Positions 36,656-46,085 of a DNA stretch of 64,000 bases are shown piece by piece (positions within the stretch are counted from its first letter, which is position 1; each line of letters starts with the position of its first letter). Source of the DNA: Bacteriovorax sp. (GTDB lineage Bacteria; Bdellovibrionota; Bacteriovoracia; Bacteriovoracales; Bacteriovoracaceae); NCBI GenBank assembly GCA_018060625.1, contig JAGOVS010000001.1, forward strand, positions 1 to 64,000. The letters run 5' to 3'. The position numbers and the translations under genes were made by a program. A model generated the notes under the pieces. That model made no database searches, was not told where the DNA came from, and saw only the letters and a program-made list of their open reading frames with translations.

Positions 36656-37332
36656 AGGATAACATCATTAAAAGTATGGATTTGGCGATGACCCTCAATG
36701 GGGATTTCTCCTAATCTCACTAACTGTAATGTTTTCATTCCAGCAACTTGTGCAGCCGACAATTCTTGACTTATGTCTGATAAGAAAAGGACATCACAAG
36801 CTTCTTCATTTATATGAGAAAGAATCGTTTGGTATGAAAGTGGATCGCGCTTATGTCCAACCAATGTATCGAAATGATGAGTAAAATAGGAGTTTAAGTC
36901 TCCAAATAAGGAATGACCAAATAAAGATCGCTGGGCCTCAACTGAGCCGGAAGAATAGATTCCTAGTTTCAGGCCTTGTTCGTGCCATTTTTTTAAAGCG
37001 GGAGGGACATCATCATAGACATGTCCCTTAAGTTCACCTGATTGATAACCTTCTTCCCAAATTAGACCTTGTAGTTGTTTTAGGGCCTTATGCTTGCGAT
37101 CGATATTAATCCATTCGATGAGTTTTTGAATAACACCATCCTCATCAAGCTCAAGAGATTCTTCCTCTCTTGCTGTTTGTTTGGTTTCTTCGATAATTTC
37201 TTTTGTGGGACTGAAGTCTTTATTTTTATGTACAAAACTCTGCAAATACTTTTTAGAATAGGGAAATAAAATTTCGTGGACGAAGCTGATTGATGTCGTT
37301 GTTCCTTCGATGTCCATTAAAATATATTTCAT
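36652..37332 (-). CDS. mtnC: Acireductone synthase (enolase-phosphatase)
   Basis: A HAD-family enzyme of 226 residues. It enolises and dephosphorylates 2,3-diketo-5-methylthiopentyl-1-phosphate to acireductone in methionine salvage. The N-terminal MDIEGTTTSI carries the nucleophile aspartate in the form typical of MtnC. The SSGSVEAQ motif and a C-terminal FLSDI with acidic residues complete the HAD signature. Its start overlaps the mtnD stop (ATGA). Confidence 0.93.
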   Translation of the reverse strand: MKYILMDIEGTTTSISFVHEILFPYSKKYLQSFVHKNKDFSPTKEIIEETKQTAREEESLELDEDGVIQKLIEWINIDRKHKALKQLQGLIWEEGYQSGELKGHVYDDVPPALKKWHEQGLKLGIYSSGSVEAQRSLFGHSLFGDLNSYFTHHFDTLVGHKRDPLSYQTILSHINEEACDVLFLSDISQELSAAQVAGMKTLQLVRLGEIPIEGHRQIHTFNDVIL

Positions 37333-37850
37333 GGGTTGTAACTCACATCAATTCCAGAATTTGTATAACAAGGAGTCCATCCTTCAGTATTTGAAAAAAT
37401 GCGAATGGCCTTCACGAAGTAGTCTGGAGCAAGATCAAACCAATGACGAAAATTCTTAGGAACAGACATGAAATCACCTCGCTCGCAAGTAACACACAAA
37501 ATATCATCATTATCCAAGTGAAACCAAAACTTACCCTTTCCATCAACAAAGAAGCGAATTTCATCTTCGTTATGAGTATGCTCTCTCATGAACTTCTCTC
37601 TGATGAGTAAGAGATTTTCTGTTTGAGGGTGAACGTTGATGACATCAGCGGTTTTATAGCCATGTTCAGCCATGAAAGGGTTTAATTCGTGAGCATAGGC
37701 TTCAAGAATTTCTTCTTGAGTGGATTCGCTGGAAAGAGTAGCGGTCGCTTGCCATTTTGCAATCATAATTCCGTGCTTATTTAAAATGCTTTGAATCGAT
37801 AAAAAGTCGGTGATTGTTTTCCCTTCACGAGCAATAAGTAGTGTTGCCAT
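37329..37850 (-). CDS. mtnD: Acireductone dioxygenase
   Basis: A cupin metalloenzyme of 173 residues. It oxidises acireductone to formate and 4-methylthio-2-oxobutyrate (Fe form) or takes the off-pathway route (Ni form). Metal ligands are visible as H91, H93 and E97 in HTHNEDE, with H136 in NFRHWFDL. Length and motif spacing are normal. Coupled to mtnB (TAATG overlap) and mtnC. Confidence 0.94.
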   Translation of the reverse strand: MATLLIAREGKTITDFLSIQSILNKHGIMIAKWQATATLSSESTQEEILEAYAHELNPFMAEHGYKTADVINVHPQTENLLLIREKFMREHTHNEDEIRFFVDGKGKFWFHLDNDDILCVTCERGDFMSVPKNFRHWFDLAPDYFVKAIRIFSNTEGWTPCYTNSGIDVSYNP

Positions 37851-38497
37851 TAATAGCCTCTGCGAGAATTAAGATAATATTTAAAGATATACTCAAAAAC
37901 TTCTAGATGTCTTTTAGCCTCTTCGACACTATCACCCCAAACATAGACACCATGTCCTCTTAAAAGAAGACCATAATTATTTTCCTGAGAGAGAATGGCC
38001 GGCTTAATTTGTTCGGCAAGTTGGGCGATGTCTTGAGTATTTTCAAAACATGGAATATTAATTTTTAAGTCGTGAGTCTTGATCCCCTTAAAGCCTTTTA
38101 AAAGTTCTAGTCCTTCAATGGTGGCAAAGGGCTTTGCGTAAAAAAGATCAGCAAAAAGAAGTGAGTCAAGGAGGTGGCTATGTAGAACGCAATTGGCCTT
38201 TGTAATTTGATAAATGCTTAAATGGATATCTGTTTCATCTGAAGATTTTCGTCCGGCAGATTTATAATCAGGATGCATTTGTCTCGTTTGATAGTAAACA
38301 GGTAAAAAATTGTGTTCTGAAAATTGACTTTTATCGATTCCAGATTCTGACACCAGGGCGATGTCTGGACTCGTCATGGATCGAAGTGAGTAATTTCCAC
38401 TGGTCGCAGGATTGTGTCCTAAGCCATTCATTATGCGCACCAAGCAGGCGAGTTTTTTCATCTCTTCATAATCTTGAGCGCTAATAATAAAGGTCAC
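37850..38497 (-). CDS. mtnB: Methylthioribulose-1-phosphate dehydratase
   Basis: A class-II-aldolase-fold enzyme of 215 residues that dehydrates 5-methylthioribulose-1-phosphate. Zinc ligands are H106 and H108 (LHSHLLDS) and H182 (RGHGVYVWG). The N-terminal NPATSGNYSLR is the family's phosphate-binding region. It starts at a GTG (38497) with AGG seven bases upstream. First gene of mtnB-mtnD-mtnC; mtnA and the MTA nucleosidase or phosphorylase are not in the window. Confidence 0.92.
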   Translation of the reverse strand: MTFIISAQDYEEMKKLACLVRIMNGLGHNPATSGNYSLRSMTSPDIALVSESGIDKSQFSEHNFLPVYYQTRQMHPDYKSAGRKSSDETDIHLSIYQITKANCVLHSHLLDSLLFADLFYAKPFATIEGLELLKGFKGIKTHDLKINIPCFENTQDIAQLAEQIKPAILSQENNYGLLLRGHGVYVWGDSVEEAKRHLEVFEYIFKYYLNSRRGY

Positions 38498-38610
38498 TTT
38501 GTTACCTGCAAGTTAAGTTTTTACTCTATATAGTAAATCTTACTTTTTTTGGCCATCACTATGTAGTAAAGATAGAGAAATAAGCATGTTTATTTTTATA
38601 AAAGGGTTCC

Positions 38611-39750
38611 ATGAAGTCGTTCAACCATACCGTATCAAATTTTAAAGAATCTATTTTTTCAACCATGACTAAACTCGCACTTGAGAATCAAGCCATTAAT
38701 CTCTCTCAGGGATTCCCTGATTTTGATGGACCAGAATGGATTGTTGAATTGGCCCAGAAGGCGCTGAAAGAGGGAAAAAATCAATATGCACCTTCTCCGG
38801 GAATTTTACCTTTAAGAGAGGCCATAGCGAATAATTATAAACGCTTTTACCAATTAGATTACGATCCTCTAAGTGAGATCGTCGTTACCGCAGGAGCGAC
38901 AGAGGCAATTTTTTGTACGGCGATGGCGCTTATTAATGCAGGTGATGAAGTTGTTATTTTTGAGCCCTTTTATGACTCTTATTTAGCGGCATTGCAGATG
39001 GCCGGAGCAAAAGTCATTCCCGTAACACTACATGCACCTGATTTTTCTTTTAATCTAGCTGAATTGAAATCGGTTATAAATTCTAAGACAAAGATGATTA
39101 TTTTAAATAACCCCCATAATCCGACAGGGAAAATATTTTCTCAAGATGAGATTAGAGAGCTTTCGGAATTGGCCGAAAAATTTGATTTTTATATTCTTTC
39201 TGATGAGGTTTATGAGTTCCTAACTTTTAATCAACCCCATATTCCAACAGCAGCATTTGGAAACTTAAAAAGCAGAACGATTACGATTTCTTCAACAGGG
39301 AAAACTTTTGGACTAACAGGTTGGAAAATTGGTTGGGCCTGTGCTCCCAAAGAAATCATAAAGGTCATTCATAACGTCCATCAATTCACGACTTTTTGTG
39401 TCGCCCATCCCTTGCAAGTGGCCATGGCAGAAGCACTTTTGAAAATGGATGATTATCTACTTAGTTTTCAAAAAGCCTACCGAGAAAAAAGAGATTATCT
39501 TGTCACTCAATTGAAGAGTTGTGGTTTTGATGTCGTTGAACCGGCCGGAACTTATTTTGTTATTGCTCTTCTTAAACCTCATGAAAATGATGTCGAATTT
39601 TGTCAGAAGCTAATTTTGGAAAAAGGAGTGGCGGCGATTCCAACTTCAGCCTTTTACATGAAATCAGATGAAGGCCAGCGGATGATCCGTTTCTGTTTTG
39701 CTAAAAAAGGGGAGACTTTGCAAAAGGCCATTGAAAGACTTGCTCCGTAA
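38611..39750 (+). CDS. Methionine-type aminotransferase (class I/II PLP)
   Basis: The protein has 379 residues, with the fold-type-I aminotransferase motifs: NLSQGFPDF near the N-terminus, NNPHNPTGK, SDEVYEF, the PLP lysine K231 in STGKTFGLTGWK, and a C-terminal MIRFCFAK arginine. It is closest to the YbdL/kynurenine-aminotransferase-like group, which acts on methionine. Divergent from mtnBDC, it most likely transaminates 4-methylthio-2-oxobutyrate to methionine, the last salvage step. AAAGGG precedes the ATG. Confidence 0.85.
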   Translation: MKSFNHTVSNFKESIFSTMTKLALENQAINLSQGFPDFDGPEWIVELAQKALKEGKNQYAPSPGILPLREAIANNYKRFYQLDYDPLSEIVVTAGATEAIFCTAMALINAGDEVVIFEPFYDSYLAALQMAGAKVIPVTLHAPDFSFNLAELKSVINSKTKMIILNNPHNPTGKIFSQDEIRELSELAEKFDFYILSDEVYEFLTFNQPHIPTAAFGNLKSRTITISSTGKTFGLTGWKIGWACAPKEIIKVIHNVHQFTTFCVAHPLQVAMAEALLKMDDYLLSFQKAYREKRDYLVTQLKSCGFDVVEPAGTYFVIALLKPHENDVEFCQKLILEKGVAAIPTSAFYMKSDEGQRMIRFCFAKKGETLQKAIERLAP

Positions 39751-39816
39751 CTATATGAATTAATTTGGTTTCTTGGTGAGACTTTTTTGCTCAAGTTTTC
39801 TTGAGAATACGTCGAT

Positions 39817-41154
39817 ATGTTCATCAATATGAAATCAATCGTCAAAAATCCATTTTTCTACAGCTGCCTCATTTTTGGAGCGCTATTGGGTCTAAGTTTT
39901 CCCATTCTTTTCATTTTTCTCGACTTAAAACAACTGGGGCTCGATTTTAAATTTAATAACATGTATGAGGTTTTTAAAAGCCAAAATATTTATGTGTTTA
40001 GTTCGATTCTCTTCCCATTACTCTTTAGTGCAATCGGCGGACTTTATTTTTACATTACGACTCAAAATAAATTATTAGGTAAGGGGCGAAGTTACATTAA
40101 TAATATTTTAAATTCTCTTAATGACTGTATCATTGTGACTGATTCTGAGGGAGTCATTCAATACTCCAATCAAGCGTGGAGTGTTCTTTATGAGAATGAG
40201 AAAAAATCATTTGAAGAACTTTTAGGAATTACGCATTTAAATACGGTTTCGCGAGGGAAGTTTATTGAACTCTCTTTCATTGCTAGTAATGGTGAAAAAA
40301 GATTTATGAACTATATTGTCTACAAACTAAATAATCAAAGTCATTCGAAGGAAGATGATCATTACATTTTATCTATTAGAGACATCGATGACGTTAAGAA
40401 AAATGAACAAATTATTGTCTCTCAACGAGAACAACTTTTTGAAGCATCTAAGTTGTCAGCTCTCGGAGAGATGGCCTCTGGTTTTGCCCATGAAATTAAT
40501 AATCCTCTCGCTATTATCAAAGGGAAATTAACTCTCACTGAGCGCGAGGTAAAAAAAGATGAAATTAATAAAGATTCAATTTTTAAAAATTTAGAAACGT
40601 GCAAAGTAACAGTGGATCGCATTACGAAAATCATTGTGGGTTTAAGAAATTTGGCCCATGGATCAATTGAATTAGAGAACGAGAAAATTTCGGTGAAAGA
40701 TCTTATTGAAGATGCAGTTGTTATGGCCACCTTGAAAATGAGTGGGAAAGGAATTGATTTTGTTGTCGATATCCAAGCAGTTGAAAATGAGGCCCTTTCA
40801 TGTAATCGCATACAGATTTCGCAAGTTTTGATTAATCTATTGGGTAATGCTATCGATGCAATTGAGAATTTGGAAAATCCATGGTTGAAGTTCTCGGTAG
40901 AAGCCTATGAGAGTGAAATAAAATTTATTATCACTGATTCTGGAAATGGCATTCCGATGGAAGTCCAAAAGAGAATGTTCGATCCTATGTTTTCAACAAA
41001 GCCAGTGGGGAAAGGAACTGGGTTGGGTCTAAGTATCACACGTGCGATTATTGAAAAGCATCAAGGTAAGATACAAATTAATAATAACTGTCCAAATACT
41101 TCATTTGAAATTCTTCTTCCAAGAGAATCAGTTGTGGAAGTCAAGGCCGCATAA
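39817..41154 (+). CDS. PAS-domain sensor histidine kinase
   Basis: The protein has 445 residues. Two membrane segments (about 10-35 and 60-85) are followed by a PAS domain (about 95-205). The dimerisation domain has phospho-acceptor H225 in FAHEINNPLA. The HATPase domain has an N-box LLGNAIDAIEN, DSGNGIP, GKGTGLGLS and a C-terminal strand. It has no response regulator beside it. The start may instead be the ATG four codons later; neither has a clear ribosome site. The short periplasmic loop gives no clue to the signal. Confidence 0.9.
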   Translation: MFINMKSIVKNPFFYSCLIFGALLGLSFPILFIFLDLKQLGLDFKFNNMYEVFKSQNIYVFSSILFPLLFSAIGGLYFYITTQNKLLGKGRSYINNILNSLNDCIIVTDSEGVIQYSNQAWSVLYENEKKSFEELLGITHLNTVSRGKFIELSFIASNGEKRFMNYIVYKLNNQSHSKEDDHYILSIRDIDDVKKNEQIIVSQREQLFEASKLSALGEMASGFAHEINNPLAIIKGKLTLTEREVKKDEINKDSIFKNLETCKVTVDRITKIIVGLRNLAHGSIELENEKISVKDLIEDAVVMATLKMSGKGIDFVVDIQAVENEALSCNRIQISQVLINLLGNAIDAIENLENPWLKFSVEAYESEIKFIITDSGNGIPMEVQKRMFDPMFSTKPVGKGTGLGLSITRAIIEKHQGKIQINNNCPNTSFEILLPRESVVEVKAA

Positions 41155-41163
41155 ATCAAAAAA

Positions 41164-41424
41164 TCATCGTCCGATAACAGCACCGGCATTGGTATTAATC
41201 GATGTAAGTGTTGAGCAATTAATTTGGGGGCATTCTTTAAGAAGGATTGATGTAAAGGTCCCCTGACAGAAATTAGAACCACGCATTTCTATAAGTGATT
41301 TTTTAATGATGAGAATATTCACTTTAGGACATTGAGCACTGATAGAGTTGATAATCTCGCTGAGATCAGCGGAAAGCGCTAGGTTTGCAGATAAAGTGAA
41401 TATCAACAGAAGAGATTTAAGCAT
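41164..41424 (-). CDS. Small secreted protein with four cysteines
   Basis: The protein has 86 residues: a clear signal peptide (about 1-18, ending LALSA), then a short mature part with four cysteines that could form two disulfides. No family recognised. Overlapping frames on both strands lack a signal peptide. No Shine-Dalgarno site is seen; a TTGACG/TTATAG pair on the same strand would start transcription almost at the ATG. It lies between the kinase gene and the RND operon. Confidence 0.6.
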   Translation of the reverse strand: MLKSLLLIFTLSANLALSADLSEIINSISAQCPKVNILIIKKSLIEMRGSNFCQGTFTSILLKECPQINCSTLTSINTNAGAVIGR

Positions 41425-41479
41425 ATACTACTATAAGACATCTAGATCTTTTTTTCGTCAAATAAATAGTTTAGATAAA

Positions 41480-41522
41480 GTGGCTTTGTGGACTCTTTTT
41501 AAAAAAGAGTCCACAAAGCCAC
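41480..41522. repeat. Perfect 21-bp inverted repeat with one-base centre
   Basis: The left arm 41480-41500 begins GTGGCTTTGTGGACTC and ends in five T. The right arm 41502-41522 is its exact reverse complement, around a single A. It starts four bases after the RND-pump stop codon. It may serve as the terminator or an RNA-stabilising hairpin of that operon. The T tract lies in the loop side, not after the stem, so it is not a textbook terminator. Confidence 0.85.
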
Positions 41523-41525
41523 AGA

Positions 41526-44500
41526 TTAATTATTGTCCATAAAAATTTTCTTCATAATATTTCCAGACCAAACTCTAAAACGCTCTATGTAAGTATAGGC
41601 GGCTGGAATGACTACTAATGTAAGGAGCGTAGAAGAAATAAGACCTCCAATCACAGCAATCCCCATAGAAGTTCTCTGCTTAGAGGCTTCATTTAAGCCA
41701 ATCGCCAAAGGTATCATTCCAGCAATTAGGGCAAATGAAGTCATCAATATAGGACGTAGTCTTGATTTTCCTGAGGCAATGATAGCATCGTAGAGACTTA
41801 GCCCTTGTTGAACTTGTTGATTTGCATAATCGACAAGAAGGATCGAGTTTTTGGTGGCCACTCCCAAAAGCATAATACATCCAATCATGGAGAATAAATC
41901 AAGAGAGGCACCCGTTGCTCCGAGTGCATAGAAGGCCCCACACATGGCCAAGGGAAGAACGAGCATGATGGTGAGTGGAGTAACAAAAGATTCATAAAGA
42001 GATGCGAGAACAAAATAAATGAACATAATCCCAAGTCCCGCGGCCACCATCATATTAGTCATGAGTTCTTGAAAATTCTCAGCCTGACCAACGAATTGGT
42101 ATCGCATATTACTCGGAAGCTTAATTTCGTCGTTCATAATGCGTTTTATATCCTCAATGGCCCCTCCCATTCCAGGTCCCTCTGGAGCAATGTCAGCAGA
42201 GATTTGAACATAACGGCCTCTATCCTGACGGTTGATATTAGCGGGACCAGTTGTTTCAAAAGGAGTCGTGACATGACTTAATTTAATAAGTGAATAATTT
42301 ATATTCGGCACGTAGGTGACATCGTAGGCTTTTTTAAGGTCGCGTTGGTCAGCTTGCAAGCGAACTCTAATGTCGTATTCTTCTCCTGATTCGCGAAAGA
42401 CCGCAGCTTTAGTTCCTTCAATCATGGTGCGAAGTTCACTTCCCATGAGCGTTGTTGAGATCCCTAATTGCTCTGCTTTTCGTCTATTTGGAATAACTTG
42501 AAATTCTGGTTTCCCTGGACGATTTGAGGTATCAACATCTTTTAGTGCTGGGTGGTTTTTTATTTTATCAAATAGCATCGTTGAATATTTTTGAATTTCT
42601 TGTATATCATCGCCAATGATATTGATGTTAAAAGGTCTCTGTCCTCCACCAACGCTATCAATGTCTTTGACGGCCGGGTTGGCAAAAGCAAAGGGTTTTA
42701 ATTGTCCTCTGAGAGTTTCTTTAAACTGAGAGGTGGAAATTTTTTTACGCATCTTTGCCGGCACAAGGTTGACGAAAATGCTCGCCTTTTCAGGTTGCCC
42801 ATTGGCATCACCGACAGTGAGAACAGTATTGAGAACTTCTTTGTTTTTTCTAACCAAGGCCTCAACTTGAGTTGCAACAGTGTTCATTCCTTCCAAACTT
42901 GTTCCCGGTCGAAGATCTATGGAGACCATGAATTCTCCAGTGTCTTGTGGAGGAAGAAAAGTTTTTGGGACATGTTTGAGTGCTAGAAAGCTAGCAAGAA
43001 AAATAATAAGCGATCCAGTCAAGATGATGAGAGGGCGCTTTAAGGTAAATTTTAAGACTCCAACATAAATATCTTCAAGCCAATTTTGAAACTGGTTAAA
43101 AAATTCAAGGAGGGCACCAAGGGTGTGATCGTAAAATCCCTTTTTCACTTTTACATGGCCAGGTTCATGATGCTCAATTTTACCAGCAAAATAAGCAGAG
43201 AGCATTGGGGCCATTGTGAGAGCATCAAAAAGAGAAATGATGAGTGCGAAACAAACGGTCAAGCCGAACTCTTTAAAAAATTGTCCAACAACTCCATCAA
43301 GGAAGGCGATAGGTCCAAAAACGGCAATAACAGTTAAAGTCGTCGCGACAACAGCAAGGGTGACTTCGTTTGTCCCTTTAATGGAAGCAGTGACGGGATC
43401 GGCGCCCATTTCGATATGGCGAAAGATATTTTCTCGAACAACAATGGCATCATCTATTAAAAGACCTACAGCAAGAGAGAGTGCGAGAAGTGTCATGATA
43501 TTAACAGTAAAACCTGCGGCCCCTAATAAGATGAAAGCTCCTAGTAGTGAGTTGGGAAGTGCCAGACCCGTGATGATCGTAGAGCGCCCAGAACCAAGGA
43601 AGAAATACACAACAATAATGGTGAGAATGACACCAAATATGATTGTTTCGTAAACATCATCTACGTTCGCTTTGATTTGTTTTGCCCCATCACGGACAAC
43701 TTCAAGACGAATTTTACCTTCATCTTTGAGGGATTCATTAATTTTAATGGCCTTCTTTTTTATTGCTTCGGCAACACCGATAGTGTTTGATCCTGATTGT
43801 TTATAAATTGAAAGAAGTATGGCCTTCTTCCCGTTAAAATAACCATAACCCTTTCTTTCTTCTAACGAATCTTTTACAAGGCCCACATCTTTTACCGTTA
43901 CAGGTATGTCATTGCCTATAAAATTAATAATGGTGGATTCAATTTCATTGATCGTTTTATATTCTCCGAGTGTCCTAAAGACGGAGTCACTCAAAGAGTC
44001 TGAAACAGTTCCTGCTGGAATGTTTTGACCAGAGATTTGAAGTCGACTGGCCACTTGAGACGCAGATATCTCTCTTGACTTAAGTTTATTCCGATCTAAT
44101 TCGACTTTAATTTCACGCTTGCGTCCACCAACGATGTTAACAAGTCCTACTTGGTTGACCTGCTCAAATTGTGGTTTGATTTTTTTATCAACAATTTGAA
44201 AAAGTTCACCATCCGGTAAGTCTGACTGGATTGCAATTGTGACTATCGGCTGATCGGCCGGATCAATTTTTCTAATAACTGGCTCTGTGATGTCTGAAGG
44301 CAATTTTTTTCTTGCCGCAGAAACTTTATCACGAACTTGTTGTTCGGCGTATTTGACATCAGTACTAAGATTAAATTCAGCTATAATAACAGAAACATTC
44401 TCTAAATTATTTGAAGAGAGTTTTTTTAAGCCAGGAACATTGGAGAGTTCTTCTTCGTATACTTTTGAAACTAATGTCTCTACTTCTTCAGGTCCGGCAC

Positions 44501-44657
44501 CTGGGTAAACAGTCGTAACCGTTACAATGGGAAAGGTTACATTGGGAAAAAGATCAACGGGCATTTTTCGAAGTGATAACCATCCTACCACGAGTATGAC
44601 AATAACAATACATGTGATAAAGACTGGCCGTTTTATTGATAGGCTGGCCAAATTCAT
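41526..44657 (-). CDS. RND efflux pump inner-membrane permease (HAE1/AcrB type)
   Basis: The protein has 1043 residues, the normal size for an AcrB/MdtB-type proton-driven pump: 12 membrane segments and two large periplasmic loops. The N-terminus (SIKRPVF, then MPVDLFPNV) and the proton-relay pair in GLLIDDAIV (TM4) are diagnostic. The second half repeats the pattern with GVATKNSILLVDYA. Its start overlaps the TolC-like gene's stop. No periplasmic adaptor gene is present, which a tripartite pump would need. Confidence 0.94.
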   Translation of the reverse strand: MNLASLSIKRPVFITCIVIVILVVGWLSLRKMPVDLFPNVTFPIVTVTTVYPGAGPEEVETLVSKVYEEELSNVPGLKKLSSNNLENVSVIIAEFNLSTDVKYAEQQVRDKVSAARKKLPSDITEPVIRKIDPADQPIVTIAIQSDLPDGELFQIVDKKIKPQFEQVNQVGLVNIVGGRKREIKVELDRNKLKSREISASQVASRLQISGQNIPAGTVSDSLSDSVFRTLGEYKTINEIESTIINFIGNDIPVTVKDVGLVKDSLEERKGYGYFNGKKAILLSIYKQSGSNTIGVAEAIKKKAIKINESLKDEGKIRLEVVRDGAKQIKANVDDVYETIIFGVILTIIVVYFFLGSGRSTIITGLALPNSLLGAFILLGAAGFTVNIMTLLALSLAVGLLIDDAIVVRENIFRHIEMGADPVTASIKGTNEVTLAVVATTLTVIAVFGPIAFLDGVVGQFFKEFGLTVCFALIISLFDALTMAPMLSAYFAGKIEHHEPGHVKVKKGFYDHTLGALLEFFNQFQNWLEDIYVGVLKFTLKRPLIILTGSLIIFLASFLALKHVPKTFLPPQDTGEFMVSIDLRPGTSLEGMNTVATQVEALVRKNKEVLNTVLTVGDANGQPEKASIFVNLVPAKMRKKISTSQFKETLRGQLKPFAFANPAVKDIDSVGGGQRPFNINIIGDDIQEIQKYSTMLFDKIKNHPALKDVDTSNRPGKPEFQVIPNRRKAEQLGISTTLMGSELRTMIEGTKAAVFRESGEEYDIRVRLQADQRDLKKAYDVTYVPNINYSLIKLSHVTTPFETTGPANINRQDRGRYVQISADIAPEGPGMGGAIEDIKRIMNDEIKLPSNMRYQFVGQAENFQELMTNMMVAAGLGIMFIYFVLASLYESFVTPLTIMLVLPLAMCGAFYALGATGASLDLFSMIGCIMLLGVATKNSILLVDYANQQVQQGLSLYDAIIASGKSRLRPILMTSFALIAGMIPLAIGLNEASKQRTSMGIAVIGGLISSTLLTLVVIPAAYTYIERFRVWSGNIMKKIFMDNN

Positions 44658-46081
44658 TTAGTACCTCCGGCACTGTAAGCTTTTAGTTGTGAATATATGT
44701 TTAAAATATTTGTTTCGCTCTGGATTCTTGCAAGTTCTGATTGGGCGTAGTCTTGTTCAAAATTTAAAACTTGAAAGGTCACGGTTCGCCCCCTATTGAG
44801 TCGATCTCTCTCATTATGGGCCTTGATTTTCTGAGCCTCTTCGATTTTTTCAATTAATACTAGTTTTATTTTAGCATCTTCAAATTTCGCAGAGAGATCA
44901 TTCCATTGTTGATCTTGTTCAAAAAGTTTTCTTTGATAATTCTGTTCAGCTGCCATTTGATCTTTCTTGTATCCAGAAATATTGTCTGAAGTTGTTCCGA
45001 AATCGAGAGGGGCCATAAAGCGGATGCCTATTGCTTTAGTGTCATGATCTGTTTGCATTGAACGAGTAAGAGCTTTTCCAGTTTCCATGCTTCGCCCGTT
45101 AAGAGCGTAGGATCCATAAAGCTCTAAAGTCGGTTTATTTTTTTCCATGGAGATTTCAGCATTCGCCTTTGCTATTTTTTGGAGCTCAATGGCCGCCTTA
45201 GTGTCATCTCGAAGTTCAGCTTTCATGGGTAAGGCAAGGGACTTAAGTTTAGAGGAGTCGACGGATTCCAATTCTTCCGTAAATTCACTTCCATCAATTC
45301 CTCTCAGTGAATTAACTAAGCGTTCAAGATTTTTTAATTCCTGAAGAGTGCTTTTAAGTTCGTAATCACGGGCCTTGACATTTGCGTCTGATTGCAAAAA
45401 ATCGGCACTTTCAGCAAGTCCATTTTTGAGACGATTGTGGTTCCAAGTTCTAATTTTTTGAGCGCGCTCTAGGCTTTCTCTTTGAACAACGACAACTTTT
45501 CGAATTTGAGAGAGCGACCAGTATAGCGATTCTGCCTGAGCAAGGGTTGCTTTCATTTTAAAATTCTCAGAATGCTTTGATGCCTGGGACTGTGAAGTGA
45601 GGATTGTTTCAAGGGATCTTGTCTCACGTCCCCAAAAATTTCTCCATAAAGACTGAGAAAGCTCAAGGCTCGCGATTCCGTCATGAAAATCATTGAGTGG
45701 TAAAAAAGAGGGGCTCGCATTATGAATTTTAGTGTGAGAAAAATTGTAGGCTAATCTTCCCTGGAGGCCAGTACTAAACTGTTGCGACAGACCTGCAGTA
45801 AAGAGGGTGTAATCTGTTTGATCTCCTTGTGCATTGGCATTCGTTGTTGGCTTTTTATCTATTGCCGTTTTAGCTTCCGCAAAGATATTGGGTTTAAAGA
45901 GAAGTTTGCCCTCATTGGCCCTTAAGTCAGCGGCTTCAATTGTGAGTTTACTGCCCACGAAGGATTGATTTTTTTCTTGTACCTGTTTGAGAAAATCCAC
46001 AAGAGTTAATTGAGTCCCAAAAGTTACCGATGGGAAAATTATCACAAGGCTCAGCAGCGCACGAGCATGAAAGAGGTTCAT
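44654..46081 (-). CDS. TolC-family outer-membrane efflux protein
   Basis: The protein has 475 residues with a signal peptide (about 1-22). The TolC fold shows as two repeats of long amphipathic helices (about 150-250 and 380-470) separated by beta-barrel strands. It forms the exit duct for the RND pump encoded next, with ATGA coupling. Five bases separate it from the regulator upstream. Confidence 0.88.
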   Translation of the reverse strand: MNLFHARALLSLVIIFPSVTFGTQLTLVDFLKQVQEKNQSFVGSKLTIEAADLRANEGKLLFKPNIFAEAKTAIDKKPTTNANAQGDQTDYTLFTAGLSQQFSTGLQGRLAYNFSHTKIHNASPSFLPLNDFHDGIASLELSQSLWRNFWGRETRSLETILTSQSQASKHSENFKMKATLAQAESLYWSLSQIRKVVVVQRESLERAQKIRTWNHNRLKNGLAESADFLQSDANVKARDYELKSTLQELKNLERLVNSLRGIDGSEFTEELESVDSSKLKSLALPMKAELRDDTKAAIELQKIAKANAEISMEKNKPTLELYGSYALNGRSMETGKALTRSMQTDHDTKAIGIRFMAPLDFGTTSDNISGYKKDQMAAEQNYQRKLFEQDQQWNDLSAKFEDAKIKLVLIEKIEEAQKIKAHNERDRLNRGRTVTFQVLNFEQDYAQSELARIQSETNILNIYSQLKAYSAGGTK

Positions 46082-46085
46082 ATTA

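Noticed and set aside
38498-38610. SAM riboswitch between the divergent methionine-salvage genes
   Set aside because: The gap is AT-rich with only short TAGTAAA repeats, and no conserved riboswitch stems could be drawn.
39790-39805. CTCAAG-TTTT-CTTGAG hairpin before the histidine-kinase gene
   Set aside because: No T run follows on either strand, so it is not a terminator, and the six-base stem is too common to call a site.
41042-41282. Two overlapping open frames of about 73 codons on either strand
   Set aside because: They overlap the kinase gene and the small signal-peptide protein, and have no signal peptide, ribosome site or recognisable domain.
43216-43653. 145-codon plus-strand frame inside the RND gene
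   Set aside because: It is antisense to a highly conserved membrane region of the pump, and its composition reflects the opposite strand.
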